Shown here one piece after another: positions 49,527-63,560 of a stretch of 64,000 nucleotides of DNA (positions are counted from its first letter, which is position 1; each line of letters starts with the position of its first letter). Origin of the DNA: Taudactylus pleione (Eukaryota; Chordata; Amphibia; Anura; Myobatrachidae); NCBI GenBank assembly GCA_031769625.1, contig JAUIMM010000885.1, forward strand, positions 4,607,001 to 4,671,000. Reading direction: 5' to 3'. The position numbers and the translations under genes were made by a program. The notes below the pieces were generated by a model. The model worked only from the letters and a program-made list of their open reading frames with translations. It made no database searches and was not told the DNA's origin.

Positions 49527-52500
49527 AGCCCAGCCCCCCATACACAATATACCACACAGTACAGAGCCCAACCCCCTTACACATTTTACTACACATTACA
49601 AAGCCCAGCCCCCCTTACACATTATACTACACAGTACAAAGCACAGCCCAGCCCCCCTTACACATTATACCACACAGTACAAAGCCTAGCCCCCCTTACA
49701 CATTATACCACACAGTACAAAGCCCAGCCCAGCCCCCCCCCGTACACATTATACCAAACAGTGCAAAGCCCAGCCCCCCTTACACATTATGCCACACAGT
49801 ACAAAGCCCAGCCCCCCTTACACATTATACCACACAGTACAGAGCACAGCCCCCCTTAAACATTGTACTACACAGTACAAAGCCCAGCCACCCTATACAC
49901 ATTATACTACACAGTACTAAGCCCAGCCCCCCTTACACATTATACCACACAGTACAAAGCCCAGCCCCCCTTACACATTATACTATACAGTACAAAGCAC
50001 AGCCCCCCTTACACATTATACCACACAAAACAAAGCCCAGCCCCCCTTACACATTATACTATACAGTACAAAGCCCAGCTCCCCTTACACATTATACCAC
50101 ACAGTACAAAGCCCAGACCAGCCCCCCTTACACATTATACTACACAGTACAAAGCCCAGCCCAGCACCCCCTTACACATTATACTACACAGTACAAAGCC
50201 CAGCCCCTCTTAAACATTATACCACACAGTACAAAGCCCAGCCCTGCCCCCCGTATACATTATGCCACACAGTACAAAACCCAGCACAGCCACCCTTACA
50301 CATTATACCACACAGTACAAAGCCCATCCCAAACCCTTACACATTATACCACACAGTACAAAGCCCAGCCCCCTTACACATTATACTACACAGTACAAAG
50401 CCCAGCCCAGCCCCCTCACACATTATACCACACAGTACTAAGCCCAGCCCCCCTTACACATTATGCCACACAGTACAAAGCCCAGCCCTGCCCCCTTACA
50501 CATTATACCACACAGTACAAAGCCCAGCACCCCATACACAATATACCACACAGTACAAAGCCCAACCCCCTTACACATTTTACTACACATTTCAAAGCCC
50601 AGCCCCCCTTACACTTTATACTACACAGTACAAAGCACAGCCCCCCTTACACATTATACAACACAGAACAAAGCCCAGGCCAGTCCTCCCTTACACATTA
50701 TACCACACAGAACAAAGCCCAGGCCCAGCCCCCCCGTACACATTATACCACACAGTACAAAATCCAGCGCCCCTTACACATTATACCAAACAGTACAAAG
50801 CCCAGCCCAGCCCCCCTTACACATTATGCCACACAGTACAAAGCCCAGCCCCCCTTACACATTATACCACACAGTACAGAGCCCAGCCCCCCTTACACAT
50901 TATACTACACAGTACAAAGCCCAGCCACCCTTTACACATTATACTACACAGTACAAAGCCCAGCCCCCCATACACATTATACTACATAGTACAAAGCCCA
51001 GCCCCCCCTATACACATTATACCACACAGTAGAAAGCCCAGCCCCCCTTACACATTATACTACACAGTACAAAGCCCAGCCCCCCTTACACATTATACCA
51101 CACAGTACAAAGCCCAGCCCCCCTTACATATTATGCCACACAGTACAAAGCCCAGCCCAGCCCCCATTACACATTATGCCACACAGTACAAAGCCCAGCC
51201 CCCATTACACATTATACTACACAGTACAAAGCCCAGCCCCCCCTATACACATTATACTACACAGTACAAAGCCCAGCCCCCCTTACACATTATTCTACAA
51301 AGAACAAAGCGAAGCCCTCCCTATACACATTATACCACACAGTACAAAGCCCAGCCCCCCTTACACATTATACAACACAGTACAAAGCCCAGCCCAGCCC
51401 CCCTTACACATTATACCACACAGTACAAAGCCCAGCCCCACCCCCTTAAACATTATGCCACACAGTACAAAGCCCTGCCAGCCCCCCCTTACACAGTGTA
51501 CCACACAGTACAGAGCCCAGCCCCCCTTACACATTATACTAAACAGTACAAAGCCCAGCTCAGCCCACCCTTACACATTATACCACACAGTACAAAGCCC
51601 AGCACCCCCTTACACATTATACCACACAGTACAAAGCCCATCCCAACCCCCCGTACACATTATACCACACAGTACAAAGCCCATCCCAACCCCTTACACA
51701 TTATACCACACAGTACAAAGCCCAGCACCCCCTTACACATTATACCACACAGTACAAAGCCCAGCACCCCCCTATACACATTATAACACACAGTACAAAG
51801 TCGAGACCCCCTTACAGTTTATACTACACAGTACAAAGCCCAGCCCCCCCTATACACATTATACCACACAGTACAAAGCCCAGCCCCCCTTACACATTAT
51901 GCCACACAGTACATAGCCCAGCCCAGTCCTCCCTTACACAAAATACTACACAGTACAAAGCCCAGCCCCCTCTATACACATTACACTACACAGTACAAAG
52001 CCCAGGCAACCCCTTACACATTATACTACACAGTACAAAGCCCAGCCCAGCCCCCCTTACACATTATACCTCACAGCACAAAGCCCAGCCAGCTCCCCTT
52101 AAACATTATGCCACACAGTACAAAGCCCAGCCAGCCCCCCCTTACACAGTATACCACACAGTACAGAGCCCAGCCCCCCTTACACATTATACTACACAGT
52201 ACAAAGCCCAGCTCAGCCCACCCTTACACATTATACCACACAGTACAAAGCCCAGCACCCCCTTACACATTATACTACATAGTACAAAGCCCAGCCCAGC
52301 CCCCCCTTACATATTATACCACACAGTACAAAGCCCATGCCAACCCCTTACACATTATACCACGCAGTACAAAGCCCATCCCAACCCCCCTTACACATTA
52401 TACCACACAGTACAAAGCCCATCCCAACCACTTACACATTATACCACACAGTACAAAGCCCAGCACCCCCTTACACATTATACCACCCAGTACAAAGCCC

Positions 52501-55500
52501 AGGTCCCCTTACACATTATACTACACAGTACAAAGCCCAGCCCCCCCCTATACACATTATAACACACAGTACAAAGTCGAGACCCCCTTACAGTTTATAC
52601 TACACAGTACAGAGCCCAGCCCCCCCTATACACATTATACCACACAGTACAAAGCCCAGCACCCCTTACACATTATACCACACAGTACAAAGCCCAGCCC
52701 CCCTTACACATTATACTACACAGTACTAAGCCTAGCCCTCCTTACACATTATACTACACAGTACAAAGCCCAGCCCCCCTATACATATTATACCACACAG
52801 TACAAAGCCCAGCCCCCCTTACACATTATACTACACAGTACAAAGCCCAGCCCCCCTTACACATTATGCCACACAGTACAAAGCCCAGCCCAGCCTCCCT
52901 TACACATTATACTACACAGTACAAAGCCCAGCCCAGCACCCCCTTACACATTATACCATAGTTCAAAGCCCAGCCCCCCTTACACATTATGCAACACAGT
53001 ACAAAGCCCAGCCCCCCTTACACATTATACTACACAGTACAAAGCCCAGCCCCCCTTTCACATTATACTACACAGTACAAAGCCCAGCCCAGTCCTCCCT
53101 TACACATTATACCAAACAGTACAAAGCCCAGCCCCTCCCCTTACACATTATACCACACAGTACAAAATCCAGCGCCCCTTACACATTATACCACATAGTA
53201 CAAAGCCCAGCCCCCCCCTACACATTATACCACACAGTACAAAGCTCAGCGCCCCTTTACACATTATACCACACAGTACAAAGCCCAGCCCCCCTTACAC
53301 ATTATACCACACAGTACAGAGCCCAGCCCCCCTTACACATTATACCACACAGTACAAAGCCCAGCACCCCTTACACATTATACTACACAGTACAAAGCCC
53401 AGCCCCCCTTACACATTATACTACACAGTACACAGCCCAGCCCAGTCCTCCCTTACACATTATACCACACAGTACAAAGACCAGCCCCCCCGTTACACAT
53501 TATACCACACAGTACAAAGCTCAGCCCCCCTTACACATTATACCACACAGTACAGAGCCCAGCCCCCGTTACATATTATACTACACAGTGCAAAGCCCAG
53601 CCCCCCTATACACATTATACTACACAGTACAAAGCCCAGCCCAGCTCCCCCTTACACATTATGCCACACAGTACAAAGCCCAGCCCAGCTCCCCCTATAC
53701 ACATTATACCACACAGTACAAAGCCCAGCCCCCCTTACACATTATACTACACAGTACAAAGCCCAGCCCCCCTTACACATTATACCACACAGTACAAAGC
53801 CCAGCCCCCCTTACATATTATGCCACACAGTACAAAGCCCAGCCCAGCCGCCATTACACATTATGCCACACAGTACAAAGCCCAGCCCCCATTACACATT
53901 ATACTACACAGTACAAAGCCCAGCCCCCCTATACACATTATACTACACAGTACAAAGCCCTGCCCCCCATACACATTATACTACAAAGAACAAAGCGAAG
54001 CCCTCCCTATACACATTATACCACACAGTACAATGCCCAGCCCCCTTAAACATAATACTACACAGTACAAAGCCCAGCCCAGCCCCCCTTACACATTATA
54101 CCACACAGTACAAAGCCTAGCCAGCCCCCCCCTACACAGTATACCACACAGTACAGAGCCCAGCCCCCCTTACACATTATACCACACAGTACAAAGCCCA
54201 GCACCCCCTTACACATTATACCACACAGTACAAAGTCCATCCCAACACCCCGTACACATTATACCACACAGTACAAAGCCCATCCCAACCCCTTACACAT
54301 TATACCACACAGTACAAAGCCCAGCACCCCCTTACACATTATACCACCCAGTACAAAGCCCAGGTCCCCTTACACATTATACTACACAGTACAAAGCCCA
54401 GCCCCCCCCTATACACATTATAACACACAGTACAAAGTCAAGACCCCCTTACAGTTTATACTACACTGTACAGAGCCCAGCCCCCCCTATACACATTATA
54501 CCACACAGTACAAAGCCCAGCCCCCCTTACACATTATACCACACAGTACATAGCCCAGCCCAGTCCTCCCTTACACATTATACTACACAGTACAAAGCCC
54601 AGCCCCCTCTATACACATTATACTACACAGTACAAAGCCTAGCCCCCCTTACACATTATACTACACAGTACAAAGCCCAGCCCCCCTATACACATTACAC
54701 TACACAGTACAAAGCCCAGCCAACCCCTTACACATTAGACTGCACAGTACAAAGCCCAGCCCAGCCCCCTTACACATTATACCTCACAGCACAAAGCCCA
54801 GCCAGCCCCCCTTAAACATTATGCCACACAGTACAAAGCCCAGCCAGCCCCCCCTTACACAGTATACCACACAGTACAGAGCCCAGCCCCCTTACACATT
54901 ATACCACACAGTACAAAGCCCAGCACCCCCTTACACATTATACTACATAGTACAAAGCCCAGCCCAGCCCCCCCTTACATATTATACCACACAGTACAAA
55001 GCCCATGCCAACCCCTTACACATTATACCACGCAGTACAAAGCCCATCCCAACCCCCCTTACACATTATACCACACAGTACAAAGCCCATCCCAACCCCT
55101 TACACTTTATACCACAGTACAAAGCCCAGGTCCCCTTACACATTATACCACCCAGTACAGAGCCCAACCCCCTTACACATTATACTACACAGTACAAAGC
55201 ACAGCCCAGCCCCCCTTACAGATTATACTACACAGAACAAAGCCCAGCCCAGCCCCCCCCGTACACATTATACCACACAGTACAAAATCCAGAACCCCTT
55301 ACACATTATACCAAACAGTACAAAGCCCAGCCCAGCCCCCCGTACACATTATGCCACACAGTACAAAGCCCAGCCCCCCTTACACATTATACCACACAGT
55401 ACAGAGCACAGCCCCCCTTAAACATTGTACAACACAGTACAAAGCCCAGCCACCCTATACACATTATACTACACAGTACTAAGCCCAGCTCAGCACCCCC

Positions 55501-56416
55501 TTACACATTATACCACACAGTACAAAGCTCAGCCCCCCTTACACATTATACCACACAGTACAGAGCACAGCCCCCCTTAAACATTGTACAACACAGTACA
55601 AAGCCCAGCCACCCTATACACATTATACTACACAGTACAAAGCCCAGCCCAGCACCCCCTTACACATTATACCACACAGTACAAAGCTCAGCCCCCCTTA
55701 AACATTATACCACACAGTACAAAGCCCAGCACCCCCTTACACATTATACCACCCAGTACAAAGCCCAGGTCCCCTTACACATTATACTACACAGTACAAA
55801 GCCCAGCCCCCCCCTATACACATTATAAAACACAGTACAAAGTCGAGACCCCCTTACAGTTTATACTACACAGTACAGAGCCCAGCCCCCCTATACACAT
55901 TATACCACACAGTACAAAGCCTAGCCCTCCTTACACATTATACTACACAGTACAAAGCCCAGCCCCCCTATACACATTATACCACACAGTACAAAGCCCA
56001 GCCCCCCTTACACATTATGCCACACAGTACAAAGCCCAGCCCAGCCTCCCTTACACATTATACTACACAGAACAAAGCCCAGCCCAGCACCCCCTTATAC
56101 ATTATACCATAGTTCAAAGCCCAGCCCCCCTTACACATTATGCCACACAATACAAAGCCCAGCCCCGCTTACACATTATACTACACAGTACAAAGCCTAG
56201 CCCCTCCCCTTACACATTATACCACACAGTACAAAATCCAGCGCCCCTTACACATTATACCACATAGTACAAAGCCCAGCCCCCCCCTTACACATTATAC
56301 CACACAGTACAAAGCTCAGCGCCCCTTTACACATTATACCACACAGTACAAAGCCCAGCCCCCCTTACACATTATACCACACAGTACAGAGCCCAGCCCC
56401 ACTTACACATTATACC
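49527..56416 (+). repeat. third copy of the 7-kb block, with a two-unit deletion
   Basis: It matches copy 2 at an offset of 13,636, falling to 13,630 after about 50,570 (a CCCATCCC-type unit replaced by CCCAACCC) and to 13,553 after about 53,470. The 77-bp loss there removes two units that are present at about 39,860-39,936. The match extends a few hundred bases to the left against the sequence before copy 1, with a gap of about 200 bp. Confidence 0.85.
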
Positions 56417-59400
56417 ACACAGTACAAAGCCCAGCCCCCCTTACACATTATACTACACAGTACTAAGCCTAGCCCTCCTTACACATTATACTACACAGTA
56501 CAAAGCCCAGCCCCCCTATACATATTATACCACACAGTACAAAGCCCAGCCCCCCTTACACATTATACTACACAGTACAAAGCCCAGCCCCCCTTACACA
56601 TTATGCCACACAGTACAAAGCCCAGCCCAGCCTCCCTTACACATTATACTACACAGTACAAAGCCCAGCCCAGCACCCCCTTACACATTATACCATAGTT
56701 CAAAGCCCAGCCCCCCTTACACATTATGCAACACAGTACAAAGCCCAGCCCCCCTTACACATTATACTACACAGTACAAAGCCCAGCCCCCCTTTCACAT
56801 TATACTACACAGTACAAAGCCCAGCCCAGTCCTCCCTTACACATTATACCAAACAGTACAAAGCCCAGCCCCTCCCCTTACACATTATACCACACAGTAC
56901 AAAATCCAGCGCCCCTTACACATTATACCACATAGTACAAAGCCCAGCCCCCCCCTACACATTATACCACACAGTACAAAGCTCAGCGCCCCTTTACACA
57001 TTATACCACACAGTACAAAGCCCAGCCCCCCTTACACATTATACCACACAGTACAGAGCCCAGCCCCCCTTACACATTATACCACACAGTACAAAGCCCA
57101 GCACCCCTTACACATTATACTACACAGTACAAAGCCCAGCCCCCCTTACACATTATACTACACAGTACACAGCCCAGCCCAGTCCTCCCTTACACATTAT
57201 ACCACACAGTACAAAGACCAGCCCCCCCGTTACACATTATACCACACAGTACAAAGCTCAGCCCCCCTTACACATTATACCACACAGTACAGAGCCCAGC
57301 CCCCGTTACATATTATACTACACAGTGCAAAGCCCAGCCCCCCTATACACATTATACTACACAGTACAAAGCCCAGCCCAGCTCCCCCTTACACATTATG
57401 CCACACAGTACAAAGCCCAGCCCAGCTCCCCCTATACACATTATACCACACAGTACAAAGCCCAGCCCACCTTACACATTATACTACACAGTACAAAGCC
57501 CAGCCCCCCTTACACATTATACCACACAGTACAAAGCCCAGCCCCCCTTACATATTATGCCACACAGTACAAAGCCCAGCCCAGCCGCCATTACACATTA
57601 TGCCACACAGTACAAAGCCCAGCCCCCATTACACATTATACTACACAGTACAAAGCCCAGCCCCCCTATACACATTATACTACACAGTACAAAGCCCTGC
57701 CCCCCATACACATTATACTACAAAGAACAAAGCGAAGCCCTCCCTATACACATTATACCACACAGTACAATGCCCAGCCCCCTTAAACATAATACTACAC
57801 AGTACAAAGCCCAGCCCAGCCCCCCTTACACATTATACCACACAGTACAAAGCCTAGCCAGCCCCCCCCTACACAGTATACCACACAGTACAGAGCCCAG
57901 CCCCCCTTACACATTATACCACACAGTACAAAGCCCAGCACCCCCTTACACATTATACCACACAGTACAAAGTCCATCCCAACACCCAGTACACATTATA
58001 CCACACAGTACAAAGCCCATCCCAACCCCTTACACATTATACCACACAGTACAAAGCCCAGCACCCCCTTACACATTATACCACCCAGTACAAAGCCCAG
58101 GTCCCCTTACACATTATACTACACAGTACAAAGCCCAGCCCCCCCCTATACACATTATAACACACAGTACAAAGTCAAGACCCCCTTACAGTTTATACTA
58201 CACTGTACAGAGCCCAGCCCCCCCTATACACATTATACCACACAGTACAAAGCCCAGCCCCCCTTACACATTATACCACACAGTACATAGCCCAGCCCAG
58301 TCCTCCCTTACACATTATACTACACAGTACAAAGCCCAGCCCCCTCTATACACATTATACTACACAGTACAAAGCCTAGCCCCCCTTACACATTATACTA
58401 CACAGTACAAAGCCCAGCCCCCCTATACACATTACACTACACAGTACAAAGCCCAGCCAACCCCTTACACATTAGACTGCACAGTACAAAGCCCAGCCCA
58501 GCCCCCTTACACATTATACCTCACAGCACAAAGCCCAGCCAGCCCCCCTTAAACATTATGCCACACAGTACAAAGCCCAGCCAGCCCCCCCTTACACAGT
58601 ATACCACACAGTACAGAGCCCAGCCCCCTTACACATTATACCACACAGTACAAAGCCCAGCACCCCCTTACACATTATACTACATAGTACAAAGCCCAGC
58701 CCAGCCCCCCCTTACATATTATACCACACAGTACAAAGCCCATGCCAACCCCTTACACATTATACCACGCAGTACAAAGCCCATCCCAACCCCCCTTACA
58801 CATTATACCACACAGTACAAAGCCCATCCCAACCCCTTACACTTTATACCACAGTACAAAGCCCAGGTCCCCTTACACATTATACCACCCAGTACAGAGC
58901 CCAACCCCCTTACACATTATACTACACAGTACAAAGCACAGCCCAGCCCCCCTTACAGATTATACTACACAGAACAAAGCCCAGCCCAGCCCCCCCCGTA
59001 CACATTATACCACACAGTACAAAATCCAGAACCCCTTACACATTATACCAAACAGTACAAAGCCCAGCCCAGCCCCCCGTACACATTATGCCACACAGTA
59101 CAAAGCCCAGCCCCCCTTACACATTATACCACACAGTACAGAGCACAGCCCCCCTTAAACATTGTACAACACAGTACAAAGCCCAGCCACCCTATACACA
59201 TTATACTACACAGTACTAAGCCCAGCTCAGCACCCCCTTACACATTATACCACACAGTACAAAGCTCAGCCCCCCTTACACATTATACCACACAGTACAG
59301 AGCACAGCCCCCCTTAAACATTGTACAACACAGTACAAAGCCCAGCCACCCTATACACATTATACTACACAGTACAAAGCCCAGCCCAGCACCCCCTTAC

Positions 59401-60150
59401 ACATTATACCACACAGTACAAAGCTCAGCCCCCCTTAAACATTATACCACACAGTACAAAGCCCAGCACCCCCTTACACATTATACCACCCAGTACAAAG
59501 CCCAGGTCCCCTTACACATTATACTACACAGTACAAAGCCCAGCCCCCCCCTATACACATTATAAAACACAGTACAAAGTCGAGACCCCCTTACAGTTTA
59601 TACTACACAGTACAGAGCCCAGCCCCCCTATACACATTATACCACACAGTACAAAGCCTAGCCCTCCTTACACATTATACTACACAGTACAAAGCCCAGC
59701 CCCCCTATACACATTATACCACACAGTACAAAGCCCAGCCCCCCTTACACATTATGCCACACAGTACAAAGCCCAGCCCAGCCTCCCTTACACATTATAC
59801 TACACAGAACAAAGCCCAGCCCAGCACCCCCTTATACATTATACCATAGTTCAAAGCCCAGCCCCCCTTACACATTATGCCACACAATACAAAGCCCAGC
59901 CCCGCTTACACATTATACTACACAGTACAAAGCCTAGCCCCTCCCCTTACACATTATACCACACAGTACAAAATCCAGCGCCCCTTACACATTATACCAC
60001 ATAGTACAAAGCCCAGCCCCCCCCTTACACATTATACCACACAGTACAAAGCTCAGCGCCCCTTTACACATTATACCACACAGTACAAAGCCCAGCCCCC
60101 CTTACACATTATACCACACAGTACAGAGCCCAGCCCCACTTACACATTAT
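52680..60150 (+). repeat. 3,737-bp tandem duplication
   Basis: Positions from about 52,680 to 56,416 recur from about 56,417 to 60,150 at a constant offset of 3,737 (52989/56726, 53661/57398, 54821/58558, 55584/59321, 56140/59877). Private changes such as AAGCGAAGCC and CAATGCCCAGCC occur in both copies but not at the corresponding site in the 7-kb block copies. The duplication is therefore younger than the split from those copies. Confidence 0.9.
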
Positions 60151-60599
60151 ACCACACAGTACAAAGCCTAGCCCCCCTTACACATTACACTACACAGTAC
60201 AAAGCCCAGCCCCCCTTACACATTATACTACACAGTACACAGCCCTGCCCAGTCCTCCCTTACACATTATACCACACAGTACAAAGCCCAGCCCCCCCTT
60301 TACACATTATGCCACACAGTACAAAATCCAGCGCCCCTTACACATTATACCACACAGTACAAAGCCCAGCCCCCCATACACATTATACCACACAGTACAA
60401 AGCTCAGCCCAGCCCCCCTTACACATTATACCACACAGTACAAAGCCCAGCCCCCCTTACATATTATACTACACAGTACAAAGCCCAGCCCCCCTATACA
60501 CATTATACTACACAGTACAAAGCCCAGCCCCCCCTTACACATTATACTACACAGTACAAAGCCCAGCCCCCCTTACACATTATACCACACAGTACAAAG

Positions 60600-63560
60600 C
60601 CCAGCCCCCCTTACATATTATGCCACACAGTACAAAGCCCAGCCCAGCCGCCATTACACATTATGCCACACAGTACAAAGCCCAGCCCCCATTACACATT
60701 ATACTACAAAGTTCAAAGCCCAGCCCCCCTTACACATTATATCACACAGTACAAAGCCCAGCCCCCCTTACACATTATACTACACTGTACAAAGCCCAGC
60801 CCAGCCCCCCTTACACATTATACCACACAGTACAAAGCCCAGCCCCACCCCCTTAAACATTATGCCACACAGTACAAAGCCCAGCCCCCATTACACATTA
60901 TACTACACAGTACAAAGCACAGCCCCCCATACACATTATACCACACAGAACAAAGCCCAGCCCCCCTTACAAATTATACTATACAGTACAAAGCCCAGCT
61001 CCCCTTACACATTATACCACACAGTACAAAGCCCAGCCAGCCCCCCTTACACATTATACCACACAGTACAAAGCCCAGCCCCACCCCCTTAAACATTATG
61101 CCACACAGTACAAAGCCCAGCCAGCCCCCCCTTACACAGTATACCACACAGTACAGAGCCCAGCCCCCCTTACACATTATACTACACAGTACAAAGCCAG
61201 CACCCCCTTACACATTATACCACCCAGTACAAAGCCCAGCTCAGCCCACCCTTACACATTATACCACACAGTACAAAGCCCAGCACCCCCTTACACATTA
61301 TACCACACAGTACAAAGCCCATCCCAACCCCCCGTACACATTATACCACCCAGTACAAAGCCATCCCAACCCCTTACACATTATACCACACAGTACAAAG
61401 CCCAGCACCCCTTACACATTATACCACCCAGTACAAAGCCCAGGTCCCCTTACACATTATACTACACAGTACAAAGCCCAGCCCCCCCCTATACACATTA
61501 TAACACACAGTACAAAGTTCGAGACCCCCCTTACAGTTTATACAACACAGTACAGAGCCCAGCCCCCCCTATACACATTATACCACACAGTACAAAGCCA
61601 GCCCCCCTTACACATTTATACCACACAGGTACATAGCCCAGCCCAGTCCTCCCTTACACATTATACTACACAGTACAAAGCCCAGCCCCCCTCTATACAC
61701 AGTATACCACACAGTACAGAGCCCAGCCCCCCTTACACATTATACCACACAGTACAAAGCCCAGCACCCCCTTACACATTATACTACATAGTACAAAGCC
61801 CAGCCCAGCCCCCCCTTACATATTATACCACACAGTACAAAGCCCAGCAGCCCCCTTACACATTATACTACATACTACAAAGCCCAGTCCAGCCCCCCCT
61901 TACACATTATACTACACAGTACAAAGCCCATCCAAACCCCTTACACATTATACCACACAGTACAAAGCCCAGCACCCCCTTACACATTATACCACCCAGT
62001 ACAAAGCCCAGGTCCCCTTACACATGTATACTACACAGTACAAAGCCCAGCCCCCCCTATACACATTATACCACACAGTACAAAGCCCAGCCCCCCTTAC
62101 ATATTATGCCACACAGTACAAAGCCCAGCCCAGCCGCCATTACACATTATGCCACACAGTACAAAGCCCAGCCCCCATTACACATTATACTACAAAGTTC
62201 AAAGCCCAGCCCCCCTTACACATTATATCACACAGTACAAAGCCCAGCCCCCCTTACACATTATACTACACTGTACAAAGCCCAGCCCAGCCCCCCTTAC
62301 ACATTATACCACACAGTACAAAGCCCAGCCCCACCCCCTTAAAACATTATGCCACACAGTACAAAGCCCAGCCCCCATTACACATTATACTACACAGTAC
62401 AAAGCACAGCCCCCCATACACATTATACCACACAGAACAAAGCCCAGCCCCCCCTTACAAATTATACTATACAGTACAAAGCCAGCTCCCCTTACACATT
62501 ATACCACACAGTACAAAGCCCAGCCCAGCCCCCCTTACACATTATACCACACAGTACAAAGCCCAGCCCCACCCCCCTTAAACATTATGCCACACAGTAC
62601 AAAGCCCAGCCAGCCCCCCCTTACACAGTATACCACACAGTACAGAGCCCAGCCCCCCTTACACATTATACTACACAGTACAAAGCCCAGCACCCCCTTA
62701 CACATTATACCACCCAGTACAAAGCCCAGCTCAGCCCACCCTTACACATTATACCACACAGTACAAAGCCCAGCACCCCCTTACACATTATACCACACAG
62801 TACAAAGCCCATCCCAACCCCCCGTACACATTATACCACCCAGTACAAAGCCCATCCCAACCCCTTACACATTTATACCACACAGTACAAAGCCCAGCAC
62901 CCCCTTACACATTATACCACCCAGTACAAAGCCCAGGTCCCCTTACACATTATACTACACAGTACAAAGCCCAGCCCCCCTATACACATTATAACACACA
63001 GTTACAAAGTCGAGACCCCCTTACAGTTTATACAACACAGTACAGAGCCCAGCCCCCCTATACACATTATACCACACAGTACAAAGCCCAGCCCCCCTTA
63101 CACATTATACCACACAGTACATAGCCCAGCCCAGTCCTCCCTTACACATTATACTACACAGTACAAAGCCCAGCCCCCTCTATACACAGTATACCACACA
63201 GTACAGAGCCCAGCCCCCCTTACACATGTATACCACACAGTACAAAGCCCAGCACCCCCTTACACATTATACCTACATAGTACAAAGCCCAGCCCAGCCC
63301 CCCCCTTACATATTATACCACACAGTACAAAGCCCAGCACCCCCTTACACATTATACTACATACTACAAAGCCCAGTCCAGCCCCCCCTTACACATTATA
63401 CTACACAGTACAAAGCCCATCCAAACCCCTTACACATTATACCACACAGTACAAAGCCCAGCACCCCCTTACACATTATACCACCCAGTACAAAGCCAGG
63501 TCCCCTTACACATTATACTACACAGTACAAAGCCCAGCCCCCCCTATACACATTATAACA
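60600..63560 (+). repeat. about 1.49-kb duplication with many single-base indels
   Basis: Positions from about 60,610 recur from about 62,096 at an offset of about 1,486. Both parts carry the rare form GTTTATACAACACAG. From about 61,190 onward, canonical words are broken by one-base changes, for example ACATTTATACC, ACATGTATAC, CAGGTACATAG and AAAGTTCGAG. These are rare in the rest of the array. The region may be a real duplication or an assembly problem. Confidence 0.65.

Noticed and set aside
16642..62342. Very long proline/tyrosine/threonine-rich open frames (up to 821 codons) resembling a repetitive structural protein
   Set aside because: They follow from a stop-free 38-bp unit in all three forward frames, overlap one another, change frame at every indel and differ in length between near-identical block copies. 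No promoter, splice site or signal peptide was seen.
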